Part shown: positions 41,827 to 52,369 of the stretch, one piece after another | How the letters are laid out: every line of letters begins with the position of its first letter | How positions within the stretch are numbered: the first letter of the stretch is position 1 | DNA from: Endothia cerciana | Taxonomy: Eukaryota > Ascomycota > Sordariomycetes > Diaporthales > Cryphonectriaceae | DNA length: 64,000 bases | Reading direction: 5' to 3' | Assembly (NCBI GenBank): GCA_026119935.1 | Contig: JALRMH010000050.1 | Coordinates: 1-64,000 of the forward strand | The notes under the pieces: generated by a model | Told to the model about the DNA's origin: nothing | The model's database searches: none | The model's input: only the letters and a program-made list of their open reading frames with translations | Program-made: the position numbers and the translations under genes

Positions 41827-43732
41827 TTATTCTAGTTCGGCCCGAAACTCATTCGATGCCAGCAGCTCTGATCGTCGTTCGCTGTCCGCCCCGGTCGATG
41901 CCAGTAGCTCTGATCTCCGTTCATTGTCCGCCCCGGAGAAGAGCTCGGCGGTATTCGGTACCCCGCTCTGATTGTTTTTTGTGGCTGCCTCGTCGTACGA
42001 TGAGACGTGATTCGGGTCATCCGTGTAATTCGGCGGTTCTGAGCCCGGCCCAGCCTGCAATGGACTTTCTGACCTCCTGCGTCTCAAGAAGAACCATATG
42101 CCAGCCGCCACGAACGCCACGCCCGCGACGGCCCCGATGGCGATGCCGGCAATGGCACCGCCGGAGATCGAAGAGCTCTTGGAGACGGAGGACGTGTCTC
42201 CTTCCGATCCAGATCCAGATCCCGATGAAGGCGTGGTGGTGGTACAGACAGCCGAGTGCTCGATGGCGTTGTTCTCCTCGTCCACAGCGACGAGGTCCTC
42301 GCTGTTGCTCTGAGAGTTCGCTGCCCATACAGTGAACTCCCCTGCGTCCAGGTTCACCATGACGTACACAAATGTCATGAAGTGTCGGCACATCCTGAGG
42401 GGATACCCGTCAGTGGCAACTGGGTTGATAAGAAGGTCGGACTCGCTGGAGTTCTGCTTCCATAATCCATCTGTGTCGGCGTAGACGTGAGGAACGATGA
42501 GCTGGTCATTGGTGACGGTCACGGAGGGCCCGCCGCTAATTGTGACATCTATATCTCCAGTGAATCTGCGTGATGGTCAATACATGCCCCCAGTCTTTAT
42601 ATGGGTTTCGGGAGAAAAGAGCCCGCAGCTTTGAGCTGGGACATAGGTGTGGTTCAACTTACGGTGTATCATCCGGAAGGTACAGCGAGTCCCAGAAATT
42701 GAGACCGGTGGAACGCATTGGAGATGTGCCCACATAGTCGTAATAGCTTGTGTAGTTTGTGAATTCCGCGAAATTATCGAAGTAGTCAAAATCGGACATA
42801 TCGAGCATGCCTGGGGCGCCGAGGTCGATACAGCCGGAGAGCGTTGACGACGTGTCTGAGTCGTCGTCACTCGAGCTATCAAAGAGGCTTGCAGTAGTGC
42901 CATTGTGAAAGAAGAGGCTGAGTTCTGAGATTTCCACGGCGGTGCCCCACAGGCAAGCTGTGTAGTTGAGCTTGCCGGTGTAGTTGCTCGTCGTTGATCC
43001 CGAGATCTTGTTTTGATCGTAACCACCAAACACAAGGCTTCCGTTCGACTGACCACCCGTCCCGTCCTCGCCCCAGAAGAAAGAGTAAGTGCGGGAGGAT
43101 ATCATGTCATTGGCCTTGAGCTCGTTTAAAAAGGTTGAGTTGGGCCCAAGCCCTATAACATGCTGCGGATAGTAGAACTGTTCTTGCCAGTCATTGAGCG
43201 GGACGCCGAAAGTGTAGTTCGCCAGGGCAGTATCCCCATTCAGGTTCCAAATATCACTGTAGCTGGACGTAGATGGGAACGGGCTCGGGTCGCTAGCTGT
43301 GGCATCGGAGTCTCCTTGTTTCTGCGTTTTGGATGCCACGGGGTCGTAGGCGCCACCTCTCCTTGTAATACAGACAGTCTGAGTTTCATCTGAGAGGGCA
43401 TCGCACAAGTTAGTCGAGTCATAGACTAAGCTGTTGTTCCATCTAAACAGGCGAGGGGTCAGCAATATCTCAGTGGCCTGGACGCGTCAAAACACTCACG
43501 GATAGGGCATGAAGGCGAGATCTTGTGCCGGCGTCCCCACACTGATGGCCACGCCTCTCACAAGAGCATTATTCGGCGAGTTGGCGACAGTGACGTTCGA
43601 GATGACCGCAGATATGGGAGTAGGAGTACATTGTGACGCAGTCGAGCTCAAAGACTGCGCTACCGTAGTACTGGGAAAGTATGACGCTGCTAATAGTAAC
43701 AAACCGTAGAAACACGCAGTTGAGCGGTCCAT
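41827..43732 (-). CDS. Membrane-anchored pepsin-like protein lacking catalytic motifs
   Basis: Three exons, complement(join(41827-42565, 42663-43442, 43500-43732)), give 583 residues; introns are 97 and 57 nt, both splitting a CC/A proline codon. After a signal peptide (about 1-25) the sequence follows the fungal aspartic peptidase fold: VSVGTPAQDL-type start (here ISVGTPAQDL), then GLGPNSTFLNEL, SFFWGEDG, GSLVFGGYDQNKI and YTGKLNY. The first catalytic DTG is replaced (MPYPWNNSLVYDS) and the second appears as CIDLGAPG, so proteolysis is doubtful. A Ser/Gly-rich stalk precedes a membrane helix (about 473-498) with a RRRR stop-transfer, then a cytosolic tail with a duplicated 14-residue repeat. 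This is type I surface topology, perhaps a sensor or a wall protein. Confidence 0.82.
41853..41936. repeat. 42-bp tandem duplication inside the pepsin-like gene
   Basis: Two adjacent 42-bp copies (41853-41894 and 41895-41936) differ at only a few bases and keep the reading frame. Each encodes a 14-residue Gly-Ala-Asp-x-Glu-Arg-Arg-Ser-Glu-Leu-Leu-Ala-Ser-x unit in the cytosolic tail. Confidence 0.85.
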
Positions 43733-46205
43733 CTTTTGCGATATTAATGACTCAAGAGGGTCAGGTCAGACCTCCAGGACACAGAAGAACTTCAAAGCAG
43801 TCGTGAAGATCACCCCCGCAGGGAAAGACGAAGCAACGCGAACTGGGCCAGAAAACGAATGTCAAGTTCGAGAAACCCTCCAGGGCCCTTCTGCGGGTGT
43901 AAGCCTCTGACGCAGGTCTCAGCTCTTATTACAGTGCAAGAATGCATTCTCGAAGGATTTGGGACCCGCTTCTTCTAATGTGGCTGCACATCAAAAACTG
44001 CGCCTGGCGTGCTTAAGTGTCTGCCTGTCAGATAGCGAACAAGGATCGACTGGAGACTGCCCCGAGGATCTCCAAGATTGTGATGGTCTTCGAGTGCAGT
44101 GCAAGGACGGTAGTCCTGTGGCCCCAGAGGCGAAGCTAGTGTTCCTTTGGGGTTCTGTCTTGTCTTCACATAAGGGCGGCGCCTACGAAGACTTGATGAA
44201 GTCTCATGTGTGCACTTGATGCATTGCCACCAGTTTCAGTCAACATTTGTTGCGTGCCGCCAGGATCTTTCAGCCGCTGCGTAGTATGGCAGGGTGCCAG
44301 TGGATCCAAATTCCGACCTCTGCTTTGCCTGTTCCGGCCGTCTTGGATCAGGCCTGCGTCTTTCCAAGGTTTGCCCTAGGTGTGATCCTCCACCCTGTGG
44401 CTTGCATGGGTATACTGGGTACCGGTAGGCCGATCGTCTGCAGTACTGGTACAACAGGTCGAGGATCAGGACAGGAGATCACCATCATTAAAGTGCCAGT
44501 AGCGGCCTGGGGAGGTGACCCGGCAGCTCGGTAGATTTATTGCTTGTCGATGGCGGTCAAGGGTGGGTAGGGCACCCATAGCCCTGACTGTCCACAGCTC
44601 AGATCCACGGTGTGGAGCTACCACAGTATGGATCAGGCGGTGCGAATGCAGTAGAGCAGATTGCACGAATATTGTGGGGGTTTATATTGTTGTGGATTGG
44701 GAGAAGTCTCGCCCGAGTTTGGATTTATAATAGCTTCTACTTGCTTGCCGTCGTCAAGATCAGAAGCATCATGATCAACTTCTGTGAACAGATTCAAGAG
44801 TAGTTAAGGATGCTTCGAAATCCAAGATTCCCTTGATAGGAGCTGCGCCGCTCCTGACATTTAGGCTGCCTCGTTCTGGCATGCGTACTATGTACTACTA
44901 AGCATGGGATGATCGCTGCGTGATCTCTTTCCCATCTCGGCTTCCTCTCGTCGGCTTTTTGGTCCTGCTATGCGCAGACCCTGGCTCTCGTAAGCCTTCT
45001 GCTCGCGCCACTGACTACATAGGAGGTCTTAGGGCATCTGCATGTCCGACAACCAGGTTCCAGCATGAGAGATAGACTTGGCAATATGCATAGATAGGCT
45101 TTCAGTTCGCATGCCGCTTCAGTGAACATGGGAGAGCCGTAGGGCTCGAGGGCGTCCTGCGTATGATCTTAGGTCGTACATAGTGGGTGTGCTGCAGATA
45201 CAGATCCACTCCCACAAATTACAGTAGCACTGTGTTCTTACATATCCAAGTACGTCTCTCATAACTTCAAGTAACCTTAGCCACCTCGACAGAACTTAAG
45301 AAGTGGGCAAAAGATGTACTTCGTAGCTCCGTCTCATCACCATTCACAGTGAAACCCCTCTAGCAGTACGCTCAACGTGGAAATCAAGCGGCATAGATAG
45401 TCATTGCTGGAGCCTGCGCGCACGGTGAGCCGCGATATACACTAACGCTTAAGCGAAATTCGCGTGGAGCCTCTCCAGGAAACAGTGTGGCACACCCTGA
45501 CTACTATGTATCTGACAGCACGCGATGTTCCAGACATCTGCTTGGACGCCATTCGCGCTCCCTGATTTCAATGTTTGCTCCGGCTCATCGGTGCACTGCT
45601 ACGGCTTTTGCCCTGGCCATCTGCTTTACGCTCGCGGGTGTGGCTACCTCTTTGCCCCTCGGTGTGAGACAGCACGGGTGAGGCGCGGGGCATATCATAC
45701 AAAGGTGCGGTAAGAAAATAGTAGCTGCTGGGTGCCCAAAATAAAGACCCGCAGCCTCCGTACGACTTTCTCATTCGTCCCAGTGGGCCGCCGGATATCC
45801 GCAGTACGCCTACGTACTACTGAAGTAGTACTGCCTACCGCGCTACCTCTGCATCCATTCGACCCCTGCCCTGCGAGGACGCATACGGGTACTTCAGCTC
45901 CTTCGCAAGGTTCAAATTCCTTTCTGATTTTGCTATGCAGGATACCCATGCGTGGCCGGAGACAAAGAAGATCCTTTGGACACCGATCTTCACCGCAGGC
46001 AGCCATATACCCCTTTATGACATCCGGACACCGCGAACCCCATGTGTTTTTGCACCTCTTCTACACACATGGTCCGAGTGCGGTCCTCTTCCTACAGCTA
46101 AGCACGAGACGGTCTATGGGGCACAATCCTGGCCACCGCGTTGGGCTCTTGACACACTCCTGACGGTCCTCCTCTCCCGTCCTTGCCCGGCACTGATAGC
46201 CGGTC
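43733..46205. other. Intergenic, no gene recognised
   Basis: 2.5 kb between the divergent pepsin-like and GT61 genes. Short frames lack motifs. A GGTTCAAATTCC box-B-like sequence at about 45908 was examined as a tRNA and rejected. No repeat or transposon was seen. Confidence 0.5.
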
Positions 46206-47756
46206 ATGTCCTTTACCACATCTTCTTTCTTTGGGAAGGCGGCCTGGACAAGCTCGAACACCCCTAGCTCCTCCAGTGCAATGTTCTCACGTCTCCTGTT
46301 TACTAATAGGCGCTTCACCTATTCGGCCGTGTTCATTTTTGCGTCAGTCTTGATAGTCCTGACCCTGCGAAGCCTACGGTTCGGATATGGTACCGCGGAG
46401 TGGTCCATCCCAGGATTTAGAGATGCCACCAGCATCAGCGCTCCCACAGACCCACCGTCGGTGAGCGCCTCACAGGGCTCGTTGGCACTGCCAGAAGACT
46501 ATGGACACGTAAATGAACAGTCGTCGATGTGCGAACTCCGTCTCGGGATATCGTACCTCGAAGAGCTACGGCGCACCAGAGCAACCTACTGCTCCGCCGA
46601 ATCACCATCACAGCTGACATGCTTCCATGTCAAGACCGCAAAGGATCGGACCGACTCCTACTGTATCGGGCGAGGCGCCAGGTTCAACCAGGCCAGTAAG
46701 AAGTTCCAGATGTCGTGCGATGCAGTCGAACCATGGGGTGTGGAAACGAATGAGTCGTCGGTATCTCTGCAGAGCTTCAGCAGATACTGGTACGAGACGG
46801 GACCACGGGTAGTGATGGACAGGGCTATCGATCTGAATGGCAAGGACCTAGACCTGCCGCAGAGCAACACACCGGAAAAGTTCACAATTCTTGTGAAGCG
46901 AGAGGGGGAACTGAACCCGTGGCATTGTCTTTTGGAGATTTTGTCGCTCAGCCTTAGCATGGACGTCCTCCAAATGTCACCACGAGACGGAGAGGAAGGA
47001 CCACCCTTCTTCGCGCCTTTGGACGCGGAAAATACGCAAGTGGTCATATTAGATGAGCGGAAGGACGGGCCTTACTTCGATCTCTGGCAGTTGTTTGCGA
47101 AGAAGCCGATTGTTCGACTTGCCGAGCTCTCAGATGACGCTGTGGTCGGCAATGTTATCATTCCCCTACCTGGTGCCAGCAATCCACTCTGGCAAGGCGA
47201 CTGGGAGCCAAATGCCTGCGGCCACTCTGAGCTTCTACGAACATTCTCCTGGAGGGTCCTTCGTCATTTTGAGATCCCGGACACTCTCGAGAAGGAAGAC
47301 AAGGTGGTTGTGACCTTCATCGACCGGCGCGGACAACGAAAGCTGGTCGACATGGACCGCCACATAAAGGCGGTGCAAGATCGATATGAGCACGCCGTCA
47401 TCAATGTGGTCGATCTTGCGGCTCTGCCCTTCCCAGAACAGATCAGGCTTGTGCGCAACTCGGACGTCCTCGCCGGCGTGCATGGGGCAGGACTTACGCA
47501 TGGCCTGTGGATGAAGGAGCATTCAGCAGTGGTCGAGATCCTGCCGGAAGGCTTCAACCACAAGGGCTTCAGGAACTTCGCTGGGGCTCTTGGTCATGAT
47601 TATTTCAGCACTCACGGCATCAAGCCGTCTGCGGACTCCGGTAACTGGCAGCGTGACGACGTCGCTATAGAAGAGGGTCGCTTCCTTGAAGTGATGGATC
47701 TCGCCATCAAGAGCATGTATAACAAGGGTCGGAACAATTACGATGTGAACAAATGA
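46206..47756 (+). CDS. GT61 glycosyltransferase, EOGT-like (EGF-domain O-GlcNAc transferase-like)
   Basis: Single exon, 516 residues. The ATG at 46281 (26th codon, A at -3) is an equally good start and gives a shorter cytosolic tail typical of Golgi enzymes. A basic tail and one membrane helix (FTYSAVFIFASVLIVLTL) predict a type II Golgi or ER protein. The catalytic region includes NPWHCLLEILSLSLSM, a core strand pattern of GT61, and VLAGVHGAGLTHGLWM, the family's nucleotide-sugar signature near residue 425. Members transfer GlcNAc or xylose to protein or glycan. Animal EOGT acts on EGF repeats, which are rare in fungi, so the acceptor here is unknown. Confidence 0.85.
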   Translation: MSFTTSSFFGKAAWTSSNTPSSSSAMFSRLLFTNRRFTYSAVFIFASVLIVLTLRSLRFGYGTAEWSIPGFRDATSISAPTDPPSVSASQGSLALPEDYGHVNEQSSMCELRLGISYLEELRRTRATYCSAESPSQLTCFHVKTAKDRTDSYCIGRGARFNQASKKFQMSCDAVEPWGVETNESSVSLQSFSRYWYETGPRVVMDRAIDLNGKDLDLPQSNTPEKFTILVKREGELNPWHCLLEILSLSLSMDVLQMSPRDGEEGPPFFAPLDAENTQVVILDERKDGPYFDLWQLFAKKPIVRLAELSDDAVVGNVIIPLPGASNPLWQGDWEPNACGHSELLRTFSWRVLRHFEIPDTLEKEDKVVVTFIDRRGQRKLVDMDRHIKAVQDRYEHAVINVVDLAALPFPEQIRLVRNSDVLAGVHGAGLTHGLWMKEHSAVVEILPEGFNHKGFRNFAGALGHDYFSTHGIKPSADSGNWQRDDVAIEEGRFLEVMDLAIKSMYNKGRNNYDVNK

Positions 47757-48913
47757 GACGAATAGAATTTAGAGGCGTTCGGGGTAGGGCAAAACAGATA
47801 CCAATTTGACGTATTTCCCTTGGTTACAACAGCAGCTGTCTGCTCGGATGGCCTCCCTGTATCTGGTGACAGGAACTACTGCCACCTGGAGCAGGCCCGG
47901 GCAGATTCTCAGCCACAATCCGGAGGATACCAAATGGCTGATCTGGCAGCCTTGATGATGGCACAGGTATATCTACATGCTGCAGTATCGAGTGGAACCT
48001 GGCTCTCTTCGAAACTCGCTTTTCAACGCCCTCTAGTGCCTCATTATCATCACCAAGGAAGTCTTCGGTGTGCCTTTTCAGCTCCACCATCCACCAGGGA
48101 CCGTACCTTAAACTTCTACATGTTTCCATTGGAGTTATTGTTGTTCTTACACCTGTACTTCAAGTAGTTTGGGATGGTTACAGCTCCATGCGATGGTGCT
48201 GCATACATCCAATCCAGTCAGTGGTAATAGATGATTTAAATTTCAGGTCATAATATAATTGATTTGGGAAGACCGCAATCACCGCCTGCGTTGTATCAGC
48301 GACACCTTCAGCCTCGTCGACTATAGCTTTCTCACTATATATCTATTTAGCCCCACATTCTTGTTAACTGTAGGTGTGAATCGCCCTCAGCCTCGCCTAT
48401 ACAGCTGTATAAGCCCACAACCTCGACGACTATAGTTTTGTCTCGCCAACTATAGTTCTGAACTTCACAAAGTTGCTGACTATAATCGTGTATTACCCCT
48501 CAGCCTCGCCACTACTTCATTGTTTCATCTTTCTCAATGACCTGCGTCGTTGGGAACAACAAATTCAAATTTGATTGGAACGCTGAAGAGTGCCTCGACA
48601 TTTCTAAAATGATATCTAGAGGCCCGTCTAGAGATGTAGGCTGTCGTCACTCATCAATTCAGACCCCTTTGTTCCCGGCATGCTCGAGCATCGTCCACTT
48701 TGAAGAATCGTCGCCTCCGCCCTTCACTTGTTTTGCCGAAGGGCACAACTTTTCATTCGAACCCTAAAATTATTTTGCAGAGACACCCACTCCTTCCACC
48801 ACGCAATTTCTTTTCCGAACGAGCGTCCCTCTTCCCAACATCGCCTGCGACCGACGTTTCGGGGTAGCAATTGAATACCTCAGTTCCTCACGACAAATTC
48901 CGTCTACTCATCC
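47757..48913. other. Intergenic with a degenerate repeat cluster
   Basis: The left half, holding the GT61 3' end, is featureless. Between about 48305 and 48515 the motif CCTCGnCGACTATAG and shorter derivatives recur. The right end should hold the BTB gene promoter. Confidence 0.45.
48305..48515. repeat. Degenerate short repeats with CTATAG core
   Basis: Copies of CCTCGnCGACTATAG at about 48312-48326 and 48421-48435, a variant CTCGCCAACTATAG at about 48442-48455, and further CAGCCTCGCC and GACTATAAT fragments. Spacing is irregular. It may be a decayed minisatellite or clustered binding sites. Confidence 0.5.
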
Positions 48914-49995
48914 ATGATGGAGTACAGCACGGCGCGCGCCACCACTGCTGGTGCGGCGGATACCGAGTGAGTCTTCACCGTTCGCACCTCATGCCCTCTA
49001 GCAATGTAATGGATTTCTTGCGAAGTATGGTCTCCCAGCCACGCAGGGTCTAATGAAGGGCAAACCCACAGGCTGTTCTACCATGGCAAGCGCTCCGACT
49101 GCGTCGTCAAGTGTGGTAATCGTACATGGAAGCTCCACAAGGCCATCCTCTGCACTCGCAACAAGTACTTCGCCGCCAGTTTCGCCTCTGGTGCCTTCAG
49201 GGTAAGGAGATACTCGTCCAATACAAGGAGATATTAAAATGACGGCATGCTTACCAACAATATCTAGGAGGGGAAGAACAACGAGGTTGAATTTCGATTT
49301 CAGAAGGCGGAACTCCTCGAGATTGTCCTCCTCTACATATACCAGCAAGGTCGGTCCTTCATCATCAAACCGCTCCCGAAGTCACATTCAAGCCCGATAC
49401 TTATACTCTACATGTTTCAGAATCTTTCGACCTGGTCAAGCACATGGACAAGGCGCGGTTCTACGACCTCGTAGCCGACCTGTATCAGGTCGCCGATTAC
49501 CTTCTTGTTGACGCTCTCAAGGTCAAGATCCACAACCGACTCGAGAACCTTCTCTGGTCGACCTTCTCCACTCTGGTTCACCTGCCCCAAGGACCCAACA
49601 ACTCTCCACTCGACCACACGATCTGGCAGCAAGTGATCCTTGGTGCCCAGAACGCCTTCGAGGACACGGACGACGGTTGCGACGAGATCAGGGCGGTGTA
49701 TATGAAGTATTTGCATAGCAACTACGGCTGGCTGATGGGCCTTGGCGATGTCTACACAAACTTCCTCGTGAAGACGCCGCACCTCGCCGCCGCTATCATC
49801 AAAGACAGCTTCAAGAACCGGGACCCAGCCATCCTCAATTACGAAGGATCCTCGACCACCTGCCGCTTCTGCAACACCGCCACTAAGCGCTACAGGGAAG
49901 TCTGCATTCTGGTCGGACCTAGAGTGGTCAGCTACTGCTGCTCGAGTTCCAAATGCCGCAGATCAATCAAGATGGACGACTTTTACACGACCTGA
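48914..49995 (+). CDS. BTB/POZ domain protein with C-terminal cysteine cluster
   Basis: Four exons, 48914-48966, 49072-49201, 49268-49349 and 49421-49995, give 279 residues. The BTB fold begins in exon 2: SDCVVKCGNRTWKLHKAILC then NKYFAASFASGAF, and continues EVEFRFQKAELLEIVLLYIY; the BACK-like helices LVADLYQVADYLLVDALK follow in exon 4. Such single-BTB fungal proteins mediate dimerisation and may be Cullin-3 adaptors, but partners are unknown. The C terminus has the pattern CxxC (CRFC), a later single Cys and YCCSSSKC, which could bind zinc; this tail is not part of the BTB fold. The exon 3 donor is the weak form GTCGGT-like, but the frame and the BTB sequence both support it. Confidence 0.82.
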
Positions 49996-50408
49996 AAGTG
50001 ACGCTCTTCCATGAACACGAGAGGGTAATGGAGTAGGTGTTTTCAAGGAGACTGGAGGGACCTGATGCCAACGGACGCAATGGCCCTAGGGCAGAAATCG
50101 ATGCTGCGGGTTGCATGGTCTTCGTCGTCACAGTGACTGCAAGGGATGATAAACCGTAACTAGTTCTGCATCGTCTGCTTACTTTTCCCCAAACAGGCGA
50201 GCGGGGTCAGGGTGGTGCATGCCAGACCGCTTGGGACGAACACATACGAGGTCAGACAAACAGCATTCAAGTCATCTGGTGGGACCACTGTGACGGGAGG
50301 GGAGATACAAAAGCCGTCCTGCATTCTCGAGTCGATAGACACGGCGGCTTTCCCAAGATTGCAGTTCCGAGCATAGCATCTCTCACTTATCCCCTATCTG
50401 TTAGACTC
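49996..50408. other. Intergenic between the BTB gene and the small secreted protein
   Basis: Holds the BTB 3' end and the upstream region of the next gene. No feature is recognisable. Confidence 0.45.
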
Positions 50409-51085
50409 ATGACAATGAGAAATCCTGCTGCTCCTCTGCTCCTCTTCCTCGGTGTCCTCTATACCACAATAGACGCTGACGAGACACACAAGACCTACGC
50501 CCAACTCATTGCTGCCGGAGAGCTGGCTGACGTCTTGGATGTTCATGGCCAACCTCAGCCGGGCCATGGCCATGACGAGCGGTACCTTGTATCTCCCGGA
50601 GCACCGTAAGCACCCCCTACCATGACAGATAACCCAGGTATCTAGATCCTGAGCTGACATCGGTGAAGCTTCCTCTGCGAGTACGGTGACCCCCTGCATA
50701 ACGCCTCGAAATGGGAGTACTTCGAGGAGTGCACCGACGTGGACACATGCGAGGTGACATTTGGTGGCTATTCTGTGAGCAGCCGCCTGCTCTCCTTGTC
50801 CAGTTCACCCTACCACGCCACTGCGAAGTGCAGCCTTTCCTCCTTGCCGACTTTGCCTTTCATAAGCATCTTGCTAATGTATTGACGCCGTCCTCTCAGG
50901 CCGGCGGGCCCTGGTGCGGAAGCCCAAAGGACCCCAATAAATGCTGTGTCATGTCGCTCTGTGCTGCGCCGTACGACTCGACCCAGTACGCTTGTGTTGA
51001 TGTTGAGAAGTGGCCCTACTGCAGCGAGATAGTCGGTGGCAAGGAGCTCTGCCCTGGTCCAGAGACAGTCAGATGTTGTTCCTAA
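50409..51085 (+). CDS. Small secreted cysteine-rich protein
   Basis: Three exons, 50409-50605, 50669-50774 and 50900-51085, give 162 residues; introns are 63 and 125 nt. A signal peptide (NPAAPLLLFLGVLYTTIDA) is followed by a short helix and a His/Gly/Pro-rich stretch (HGQPQPGHGHDE). The last about 95 residues contain 12 Cys, including two CC pairs (KCC, RCC), an even number suited to six disulfides. The pattern is unlike hydrophobins, whose eight Cys have a different order, and unlike the CFEM domain. I do not recognise the family. Small, Cys-rich and secreted is the profile of fungal effectors or wall proteins, but no function can be assigned. The exon 2 donor (TCT/GTGAGC) is the least certain site. 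Confidence 0.65.
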
Positions 51086-52369
51086 CCCCCGGGCAAAGTC
51101 GAGGGTAGCATAGGCGGGCAGTACATGTAGTGTGTTTCTACCGGGCACATTTAGATAAGTTAGAGCCTCTTGAGGCGCTGCCTTTTCCCTACAAGCCATG
51201 AGGGACACGTGCAGTCTGCTGGACTTGATTGCTCCATCCGTAAGGCCGGTGATGCGGTCGGGGCTGCCGTTCTCTGGCTGGCCGACGCACCTCGACGCAG
51301 CCATTTCGCACCAGAATTCCGAGAACCTGAGCAACTGACCAATTCTTTTTATTTTTTATTTTTATTTTAACCATTCTCAACAACAACGGAGGGCTAGACG
51401 TCCAAGATGATGACGATATATTTCCTGAACTCGTTGATATCACTATTCCAGAGGAAGTCCGTATTCTATGGGACTATGCTGTGTATCGTGCCTCTCTTCT
51501 CAGGCATCTCGCCGCCGGTGATGCTTTACGAAGAACATCTCAGCTAAGCTAGATGATTACTCTCGATAATGTTGTATCGAACTCCCTGATTGACTGGCTT
51601 GGTGGCCAGAAGCAGCGCTCCCAGAGTACATCAGAAGGGCGAAGCCTTCGCTGACAATACGACCTTTCAACGATCGTAATGGGAAAGGCAGGATTATCCG
51701 AGGGCGAAAAGTTCCTTAGTGACGAGGTTGTCCGTGACGACTATGGGGTTTGAAGATCTCCAACCATGTCTCAAAGCTGTATACAAGCCATCATCCTGGC
51801 AAGATCCGTTCGGTACAGAGAGCTGGCACCTCGCGGCGGATTGATTCTGTGCTGTTGTTCTGACTTCATTGAGTAGCACTGCATTGCGAAGCATAAAGTT
51901 GTCTTGGACTTCCTGCCGATGCCCGATCTCGTTACCTGTCAAGTCGATGTTCGTGCTCTATCTCGGGCTCACCGCCCTGAAGCGGACCTGGCGCAGTCGA
52001 AGAAGCACTGATGGCGCAGTTGTGCCTCCCCCCTCCTCCCCCCCCATTGGTCAGGTTCCTCTCTTGCATAGCTGCGTTAAGTTTTGCAAGTACAGCTCTC
52101 CGCTGTCATTCTGAGGGGCCCCGTTCGTGAATTGACATCTTATGGACCGATGCCCGCATCTTGCTGTTCGGCTAAGCTCTGGCCAAGGCTGGAACCCCCC
52201 CTCCCCATTTCATTCTCAAAGACCGCCACCAACGCATAAACCAGTGCAACTCCGCCCCCCTCGGTGCTGTATAGTACAGTGGTCCTACTTGAGCCACTTG
52301 TTATCATTGCTGGATCCTGATACGAAGTGGTGTTCACATTCAAATATCTTGCCAAGGAGCCCCAGCAAC
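51086..52369. other. Intergenic with a coding relic
   Basis: A T-rich tract at about 51342-51368 is followed by a 61-codon open stretch without ATG at 51370-51552 (listed separately). A C-run lies at about 52027-52045. No intact gene. Confidence 0.4.
51370..51552 (+). pseudogene. Possible relic exon, unrecognised
   Basis: Sixty-one sense codons with no start, from a T-rich tract to a TAG. The translation is protein-like: an acidic DVQDDDDIFPELVDITIPEE segment, then an amphipathic Leu/Arg-rich helix. I cannot name a family. It could be the end of a decayed gene or of a mobile element; the adjacent pseudogene and LTR candidate make decay likely. Confidence 0.3.

Noticed and set aside
45895..45930. 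Possible tRNA (GGTTCAAATTCC box B-like)
   Set aside because: The T-arm-like stem is only four base pairs and no A box, D arm or acceptor stem can be drawn upstream.
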